A DNA stretch of 35,469 bases from Betaproteobacteria bacterium (GTDB taxonomy: Bacteria > Pseudomonadota > Gammaproteobacteria > Burkholderiales > SG8-39), in NCBI GenBank assembly GCA_025356085.1, contig JANXUV010000199.1, positions 1-35,469 of the forward strand. Direction: 5' to 3'. Shown here in pieces: positions 30,840-35,469 of the stretch. The notes below the pieces were generated by a model. That model made no database searches and had not been told where the DNA came from. It worked only from the letters and a program-made list of their open reading frames with translations. The translations under genes were made by a program, and so were the position numbers. Within the stretch, counting starts at the first letter, position 1. Each line of letters begins with the position of its first letter.

Positions 30840-32584
30840 GCGAGCTTCTGTTCCCTGGTTCGGTCGTTCGGATTGCGGAATATGCGCTCCCCGACGACAA
30901 GATAATCCATATCGGTATGGCGGAAACACTGCCACGCCTCCGCCGCCGTGCACACGATCGGCTGGCCGCTGACATTGAAACTGGTATTGATGACCATCGG
31001 GATGCCGGTCAGATCGCGGAATTCCGAGATCAGGCGGTGAAAATCCGGGTGCACCTCGCTTCGGACGGTCTGGATCCGGGCCGAGAAATCGACGTGCACG
31101 ACGCTTGGCATGTCGCAGCGCCTGAAATCCCGCCGCTCGGCCAGCCCTTTCAGGCCCGCCGGCACGGGCCGGCGGTGCTGCGGCAGGAGGTAGGCCGTGT
31201 ATTGCATGAAATCGGAAGGCTCGGTGGTATCGAACCATCGACCGCATTCCTCGGCGAGCACCGCGGGCGCGAACGGACGGAAGGATTCGCGGAATTTCAC
31301 CTTCAGGTTCAGCACCGACTGCATGTCGGCGCCACGCGGATCCGCGAGGATCGAACGCGCGCCCAGCGCACGCGCGCCCAGCTCCATCCGGCCGCGCACC
31401 CAGCCGACGACTTTGCCGTCGGCCAGCAGCCGCGCGGTTGCCTCATGGATGTTGCCGGCATGCGCTACGGCGAACGCGAGCGCCTCGGCGGGAACCTCGC
31501 CTGGCGCCGGGCCAAGATAGAAGCCCTCGTGCGCCAGCTTGGCGATGCGACCGCTCTGCCCCTGCCAGCCGAGAACCGCCGCACCCAGCGCGCTGCCCAT
31601 GTCGCCGCCGACCGGGGAATTGTAGACAGAGCGGAAAACGCCCGAGCGGCGCAGCACGCCGGCGGTCACGCAGTTCTGGGCGCAACCGCCGCAGAAGATC
31701 AGCTGGTCCTCCCCGGTCGACTTGCGGGCGAACTCGGCCATCTTCAGCACTTCTTCCTCGAACAATGCCTGAATGGAGGCGGCGAGATCGACATGATCCT
31801 CCGTGAGGGGCGCGCCCTTGGTCCGCGGCGGCATGCCGAGATGGCGGCCGAATTCTTCGATCGCCTTGCTCAGCACCTGCCACTTGAATGTGACGCGCCG
31901 GCGCAGCCTGAGCGCGCCCGCATCGTCGCTTGGCGCAAAAGCGCGCAGCCGGCCCAGAAACTTTGGTATCCCGTACGGCGCAAGGCCCATCACCTTGTAT
32001 TCCGACCCGTGGGTGTCGAAGCCAAGAAAATAAGTGACCAGGGTGTAGAGCAGCCCCAGGCCATATTCGTACGGCAGCTCGTGCAGTATTTCGGCGCCTT
32101 CGCCGCTGACGCGGCCTATGCTGGCGCTGATATCTTCGCCCTTGCCGTCGACGCAGAGGAATGCCGCCCGATCGAAGGGCGAGGTGGCGAAGGCGGCGGC
32201 GGCATGCGACAGGTGATGCCAGGCATAGCCAAACTCCGCCTTGGGCAGCAGCGCGCGGGCAGCCGCGGGAAAACCCAGCTTCGTCTCGGGCACCATGCCG
32301 GACAGCCACCTCGTGAACCGGTTGGTCGGCATGCCGGTGCGGTCGAAAATCAGGCTCTGCAGCGGTTTCTCCGCGAATACGCACAGCGGCACCTGCGCGC
32401 CATCCAGGCCGGCCTGGCGCAAACAATCCGCGATCGCCGCGCGCGGAAAATTGCCGTCGTGCTTGATGCGCGTGTACCGTTCCTCCTGGCTTGAGGCGAC
32501 CAGTCGGCCGTCGACCAGCAGCGCGGCATTGGCGTCGTGATTGAGAATTCCGCCGATCCCGAGGACGATTCCCGCGCGGTTCAT
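30809..32584 (-). CDS. NodU/CmcH-family O-carbamoyltransferase (second copy)
   Basis: A 591-residue carbamoyltransferase, cytoplasmic. The N-terminal Kae1-like domain shows GGILNHDANAALLVDG (residues 11-26), SSQEERYTRIKHDG (31-44), WHHLSHAAAAFATSPF (122-137; H124, H127), CVDGKGED (144-151), SEYKVMGLAPYG (194-205) and FCGGCAQNC (297-305). The C-terminal part has GARALGARSILADPR (403-417), ESFRPFAPAVL (433-443) and VINTSFNVSGQPIV (531-544). Compared with the copy at 2943-4694 it has Ala for Pro and Ala for Asn in the G-P-R-A-L-G-N-R motif, and the two are only moderately alike outside the motifs, so they are likely to serve different sugars or positions. AAGG lies 8 bases before the ATG at 32584. 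It follows a methyltransferase gene by 15 bases. Confidence 0.95.
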   Translation of the reverse strand: MNRAGIVLGIGGILNHDANAALLVDGRLVASSQEERYTRIKHDGNFPRAAIADCLRQAGLDGAQVPLCVFAEKPLQSLIFDRTGMPTNRFTRWLSGMVPETKLGFPAAARALLPKAEFGYAWHHLSHAAAAFATSPFDRAAFLCVDGKGEDISASIGRVSGEGAEILHELPYEYGLGLLYTLVTYFLGFDTHGSEYKVMGLAPYGIPKFLGRLRAFAPSDDAGALRLRRRVTFKWQVLSKAIEEFGRHLGMPPRTKGAPLTEDHVDLAASIQALFEEEVLKMAEFARKSTGEDQLIFCGGCAQNCVTAGVLRRSGVFRSVYNSPVGGDMGSALGAAVLGWQGQSGRIAKLAHEGFYLGPAPGEVPAEALAFAVAHAGNIHEATARLLADGKVVGWVRGRMELGARALGARSILADPRGADMQSVLNLKVKFRESFRPFAPAVLAEECGRWFDTTEPSDFMQYTAYLLPQHRRPVPAGLKGLAERRDFRRCDMPSVVHVDFSARIQTVRSEVHPDFHRLISEFRDLTGIPMVINTSFNVSGQPIVCTAAEAWQCFRHTDMDYLVVGERIFRNPNDRTREQKLAWLKQFENYS

Positions 32585-32599
32585 TCGATGCGCCTTGGG

Positions 32600-33244
32600 C
32601 TATTTCCGGGCGATCGCCCAGACGCTGACGGGATAGCCGGCTTCGCGATCCATCCGCCGCCCCCAGCCCACGCGGGCCCAGGACGCCGCAGTCAGATTGG
32701 CTCGCACGCAGCCCAGGTTGCCCCAGGATCCGGTCTCGATCGCGCCCAGCTCGAAGCCGGCCTCGGCCAGCAGGTGCTTGAGGCCGGTTTCCGTCCAGCG
32801 GCTGCAATCGACCGGATTCTCATGCACCCGGATGAGAAACGGCGTAGTTACGATGAATCGCCCGCCGATTTTCAGCATCGCATGCACGTTACGCGCAGCG
32901 CGATAGGGCCAGAGCAGGTGCTCGAATACCTGGTCGGCGATGACGAGATCGAACTGGTTGTCCAGCCGGTCGCGGCAGATGTCGAAATCAGGGTGCTCGA
33001 CGCCTTCGTAGGTGGCGAAGCCGAGGCCGCGCCAGGGCGAGCTTGGACCATCGGGGGAGATTTCCAGCGCCGACATCGATGCCGGCCCCAGCGTGCGCAC
33101 CAGCCCGAACAGTTCTCGGTACATCACGACGCGGGCCCATTGCGTCGCGTCGTATCCGGTCCATTCGCGCACCGGGCCGGCGATGCGGTTCAGCGCGTAG
33201 GCCGGATGGCGGATCGCATAGATTGTTTTCCGCAGCAAGCTCAC
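32600..33244 (-). CDS. Methyltransferase of a polysaccharide-cluster type (degenerate motif I)
   Basis: A 214-residue methyltransferase starting with GTG at 33244. The usual glycine-rich SAM loop is replaced by SALEISPDGPSSPW (residues 58-71), and PDFDICRDRL (85-94) follows. FDLVIADQVFEHLLWPYRAA (98-117) holds motif II, and AMLKIGGRFIVTTPFLIRVH (122-141), CSRWTETGLKHLLAEAGFEL (147-166) complete the fold. This combination (ALEIS, ADQVFEHL, TTPFLI-x-x-H, D-C-x-R-W-T) occurs in a family of methyltransferases found next to sugar and lipopolysaccharide genes. A longer reading to 33478 overlaps the upstream glycosyltransferase in a different frame. GTGA overlap with that gene. It ends 15 bases before the carbamoyltransferase. 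Confidence 0.78.
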   Translation of the reverse strand: MSLLRKTIYAIRHPAYALNRIAGPVREWTGYDATQWARVVMYRELFGLVRTLGPASMSALEISPDGPSSPWRGLGFATYEGVEHPDFDICRDRLDNQFDLVIADQVFEHLLWPYRAARNVHAMLKIGGRFIVTTPFLIRVHENPVDCSRWTETGLKHLLAEAGFELGAIETGSWGNLGCVRANLTAASWARVGWGRRMDREAGYPVSVWAIARK

Positions 33245-34428
33245 GTACGCGCGGCTCCAAGCAGGCTGCCCGCGAGGGACTTCCACGCCGCATCCGGCGC
33301 GAATTCGCGCTGACCCACTTCCAGAATCGCCTTGGCGAGCCTGAAGCGGTGATCCGGCGAGCCGGCGAGCCGCGCGATCGCGGGCACCAGGGCTTTCGGG
33401 TCCGCGTCCGTGACCAGTTCGGCCGAGCCGGAGTGCTCGCGCACGAAAAGCGCGATCGATGAGTGCGGCGGCGCCCAAACCAGCAGCGGCACCCCGACCG
33501 CCGAATAGTCCGCCACCTTCGAGGGGAATTGAGTGTTGACTACGTCAGCCAGCGCCGCATCGAAGCTGCCGACGACCAGCAGGCAATCGGCTTCCTCCCG
33601 CAGGCGGCCTGTCAAATCCGCGACGGGCTCTCTTATTTCGAGTCCCGTGACGCCCGCGGCCAATGCGCGCAAGGATTCATGCTGCGGAGAATAGACCAAC
33701 AGCCTGTGTCCAAGGCTGCCGGCAGCCCGCCCGAATTCAACGATCTGCCGGAGACTCGGCTCTCCATGGATGGAGCCGGCGTATACGAAGGTCAATGCCG
33801 ATTTCGTCGCAAGGGTCTGGCCGGCCGGTTCGGAAAATACCGGGTCCTGCGGGCTGCGCGAGGGCCGCAGGACACTGCCTCGAACGCCGTATCGGCGCTG
33901 GTACGCCTCGGTCATCGAATCGGATATGCAGAACCTGCCGGTTGAAAACCGATAGGCCTGCGCAAACCGGCGCTGCGCCCAGGCCTGAAGCCATCGCGGC
34001 AGGTGCCGGTAGAACACATGATCATCGTGCGCGAGCATGAAAAGCGGAAGCCCTTCGCGCTCGGCAAGCCGCCAGGCGAGAAGCCAGCCGCCGGTTTGCG
34101 ATATTGTCAGCACCGCCTGCGGCCTGAATTCCTTCACCAGATCCAGCGCCCAGCGCGGAACGGAATTCAGGCGCCAGGTCAGCCATGCGCAATACAGGGC
34201 GGCGAACCGGGAATGCAGCAAGCGAGGCCAGCGCGCGTCGGCCGCGACATAGCGCACGCCGGGCAGCGGCTGGTCCATGCCATCGATCGGCGCGTACACG
34301 AGCAGCTTGTCGGCCGGATAGTTTTGCAGCAGCCGGTACAGATAGATGGCGCCGGCAAACGTATTGGCGACCGGAACATCGCCGATATAGAGCAGGCGGG
34401 GGAGCGTTGTGCCGGCGGCCTGAGTCAC
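33241..34428 (-). CDS. GT4-like glycosyltransferase, FPSK-type (paralogue B)
   Basis: A 395-residue GT-B protein from a GTG at 34428. N-terminal LLYIGDVPVANTFAGAIYLY (residues 12-31) is the acceptor loop; FMLAHDDHVFYRHL (130-143), RFCISDSMTEAYQRRYG (165-181), FVYAGSIHGEPSL (214-226), LLVYSPQHESL (243-253) and NTQFPSKVADYSAVGVPLLV (298-317) form the rest. It lacks E-x7-E and has the FPSK variant of the donor site, as does the gene at 22084-23289, its likely paralogue. A longer reading to 34731 is a shadow of the upstream FkbM gene. GTGA overlaps join it both to the FkbM gene upstream and to the methyltransferase downstream. Sugar unknown. Confidence 0.83.
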   Translation of the reverse strand: MTQAAGTTLPRLLYIGDVPVANTFAGAIYLYRLLQNYPADKLLVYAPIDGMDQPLPGVRYVAADARWPRLLHSRFAALYCAWLTWRLNSVPRWALDLVKEFRPQAVLTISQTGGWLLAWRLAEREGLPLFMLAHDDHVFYRHLPRWLQAWAQRRFAQAYRFSTGRFCISDSMTEAYQRRYGVRGSVLRPSRSPQDPVFSEPAGQTLATKSALTFVYAGSIHGEPSLRQIVEFGRAAGSLGHRLLVYSPQHESLRALAAGVTGLEIREPVADLTGRLREEADCLLVVGSFDAALADVVNTQFPSKVADYSAVGVPLLVWAPPHSSIALFVREHSGSAELVTDADPKALVPAIARLAGSPDHRFRLAKAILEVGQREFAPDAAWKSLAGSLLGAART

Positions 34429-35243
34429 ACCGCAGGACCCGCGAACATGAGAAAGCTCTCGGTGACCGACGCATGCACGCCCAGCGCGACGGGATCGGTG
34501 ACTTCGGCAAGATGGGGGAGCGCCCAGACCCGATAGCCAAGGCGTTGCGCAATCGCCAGCAAGTCCGCCATCGACCTGCCATACGCGCCGATGTTCCGCG
34601 GCCCCCATTCGAGCACGACCGCGGGCCGCCATCGCGCGATGCATTCGGCGGCGCCCAGAAGCGCGTCGTACTCGCCTCCCTCGACATCGATCTTGATGAC
34701 GGAAACCTCCGGGCTGCCAAGCCGGCGCCATTCCAGGTCAAGGGTGGTGGCGTCGACCTGGAGGACACGCTCGGTCGCCGACCGACCGGTGCGCTTGATG
34801 CCGTCGTAGGCGCCCATGTCCGGAGCGCCCACATGAAACTCGGATTTTCCCGCAACGCGGCCGACCGCCCTGGGGACGATCTCCCACCGGTCCCGGAACG
34901 CGCAGCCCTCCCGCGTCCGGGAAAGATAGGTGACGGTATCGGGAGACGCCTCGAACGACACCACCCGCACGCCGGGCCGGGCCGCAAGCACCGGCACCGA
35001 CATCAATCCGATGTTCGCCCCGACGTCGAACACTGTCGAGCCGTCGCGCGCGAACGCCTGCATCGCCGCCAGGTTGGCCGACTCGTAGATGCCCTGCGCG
35101 CACGCGGCCGCGAAGACAATCGAACCCCTCGGGAAATGAACGCGCGAGCCGAAATACGGAAAGGTCCCGGCGAACCCGGGACAGGAACCGTACAGCCATT
35201 GCTTCATTTTCTTCCGGATCGACATCGCTGCCGGCACCGTCAA
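34425..35243 (-). CDS. FkbM-family methyltransferase (copy 7)
   Basis: A 272-residue FkbM-type SAM methyltransferase. TVFDVGANIGLMSVPVLA (residues 70-87) is the SAM loop, VSFEASPDTVTYL (95-107, E98) follows, and VSVIKIDVEGGEYDALLG (180-197) is the second signature. VLEWGPRNIGAYGRSMADLL (210-229) resembles the conserved C-terminal acidic segment. The start is uncertain: TTG at 35243 shares TTGA with the stop of the exporter gene, matching a pattern repeated in this cluster, while an ATG at 35225 would give a protein 6 residues shorter. Neither has a clear ribosome binding site. It is the first methyltransferase after the export ATPase, so it might cap or modify the chain end that the exporter recognises. 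Confidence 0.87.
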   Translation of the reverse strand: MTVPAAMSIRKKMKQWLYGSCPGFAGTFPYFGSRVHFPRGSIVFAAACAQGIYESANLAAMQAFARDGSTVFDVGANIGLMSVPVLAARPGVRVVSFEASPDTVTYLSRTREGCAFRDRWEIVPRAVGRVAGKSEFHVGAPDMGAYDGIKRTGRSATERVLQVDATTLDLEWRRLGSPEVSVIKIDVEGGEYDALLGAAECIARWRPAVVLEWGPRNIGAYGRSMADLLAIAQRLGYRVWALPHLAEVTDPVALGVHASVTESFLMFAGPAV

Positions 35244-35469
35244 CTCGAACGCCCGCGCGCGAACTTGCAGTCCAGCTCGACCACCCCGCGATGGTGGGCG
35301 GCATAGGGCGGCGGCGCTCCGGGCCTGGCCATGTGCAATACCGGCAGCATGACCAGGTCGAGAAAATCGTCCTGCGCGTCGCCGCCGTTCAGATACAGCC
35401 CGATGGAATACTCCCCCTCGACCAGCGGCACGGTCCGGATCTCGCCACTGATGACGAGCGGGTCGCCGG
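35240..35469 (-). CDS. wzt: C-terminal end of a Wzt-type polysaccharide ABC-transporter ATPase (partial)
   Basis: The open frame runs in from the right edge and stops at 35240; 75 residues are visible. The segment GDPLVISGEIRTVPLVEGEY then SIGLYLNGGDAQDDF is a beta-strand pattern typical of the Wzt C-terminal (carbohydrate-binding) domain, as is the final HRGVVELDCKF. In Wzm/Wzt exporters this domain follows the ATPase and in several systems binds the finished glycan, often its modified non-reducing end. The ATPase domain and any Wzm permease would lie beyond the window, so identity rests on a short piece. A GTG at 35431 begins an apparent 63-residue ORF, but codons before it are open and fit the domain, so it is not the real start. 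TTGA overlap with the FkbM gene. Confidence 0.65.
   Translation of the reverse strand, partial: GDPLVISGEIRTVPLVEGEYSIGLYLNGGDAQDDFLDLVMLPVLHMARPGAPPPYAAHHRGVVELDCKFARGRSS

Noticed and set aside
30020..32494. 824-codon open frame on the plus strand
   Set aside because: It lies opposite the GT2 gene and the second carbamoyltransferase, shows no recognisable domain, and long antisense frames are expected from the codon use of GC-rich genes.
34429..34731. N-terminal extension of the glycosyltransferase at 33241-34428
   Set aside because: The extension is a shadow of the FkbM gene; the GTG at 34428 is directly before the first strand and overlaps by GTGA.
35240..35431. A separate 63-residue protein at the right edge starting with GTG at 35431
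   Set aside because: The codons before the GTG are open to the window edge and fit the Wzt C-terminal domain, so this is the end of a longer gene.
1..35469. CRISPR arrays, tRNA or rRNA genes, insertion sequences and direct repeats
   Set aside because: Reading both strands I found no regularly spaced repeats, no transposase-like protein and no RNA-gene signature; nearly all bases are covered by coding genes.

Overview
This window is one uninterrupted, one-directional surface-polysaccharide gene cluster. All 36 genes I support lie on the minus strand, so transcription runs from right to left and the promoter lies outside the right edge. The DNA is GC-rich. The gene families (a Wzt-type ABC export ATPase, FkbM methyltransferases, a WaaE-like glycosyltransferase) suggest a Gram-negative proteobacterium, perhaps a betaproteobacterium; that last step is a guess. 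I see no tRNA, rRNA, insertion sequence, CRISPR array or clear terminator, and no gene-free stretch over 300 bases (the longest is 75 bases, 13434-13508).

Layout in transcription order. 35469-32600: the C-terminal end of a Wzt-like export ATPase, an FkbM methyltransferase, a glycosyltransferase and a second methyltransferase. 32584-29759: a NodU-type carbamoyltransferase, a possible 40-residue protein and a GT2 glycosyltransferase. 29762-25376: an unusual glycosyltransferase-like protein, an FkbM methyltransferase, and an amino-sugar module (cupin, DegT-type aminotransferase, small methyltransferase). 25379-13509: seven glycosyltransferases mixed with six methyltransferases. 13433-6438: a GT4 enzyme, a multispanning polymerase-like protein, three GT4 enzymes and a WaaE-like GT2 enzyme. 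6429-720: FkbM methyltransferase, GalE epimerase, second carbamoyltransferase, PhyH-type dioxygenase and a WbuB-like GT4 enzyme. 739-1: a secreted Sel1-repeat protein that runs off the left edge.

Taken together, the genes look like a machine for a long, heavily decorated glycan: about 15 glycosyltransferases, 11 methyltransferases (seven of them FkbM type), two O-carbamoyltransferases, one Fe(II)/2-oxoglutarate oxygenase, one 4-epimerase and one sugar aminotransferase. Sixteen of the junctions are 4-base start/stop overlaps (ATGA, GTGA or TTGA), so translation is probably coupled along the cluster. Missing from the window are an initiating phosphoglycosyltransferase, a Wzx flippase, the Wzm permease and most nucleotide-sugar synthesis genes. 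The most unusual points are the density of methyltransferases, a Wzy-like polymerase in the same cluster as a Wzt-type exporter, and a dioxygenase coupled to a carbamoyltransferase.
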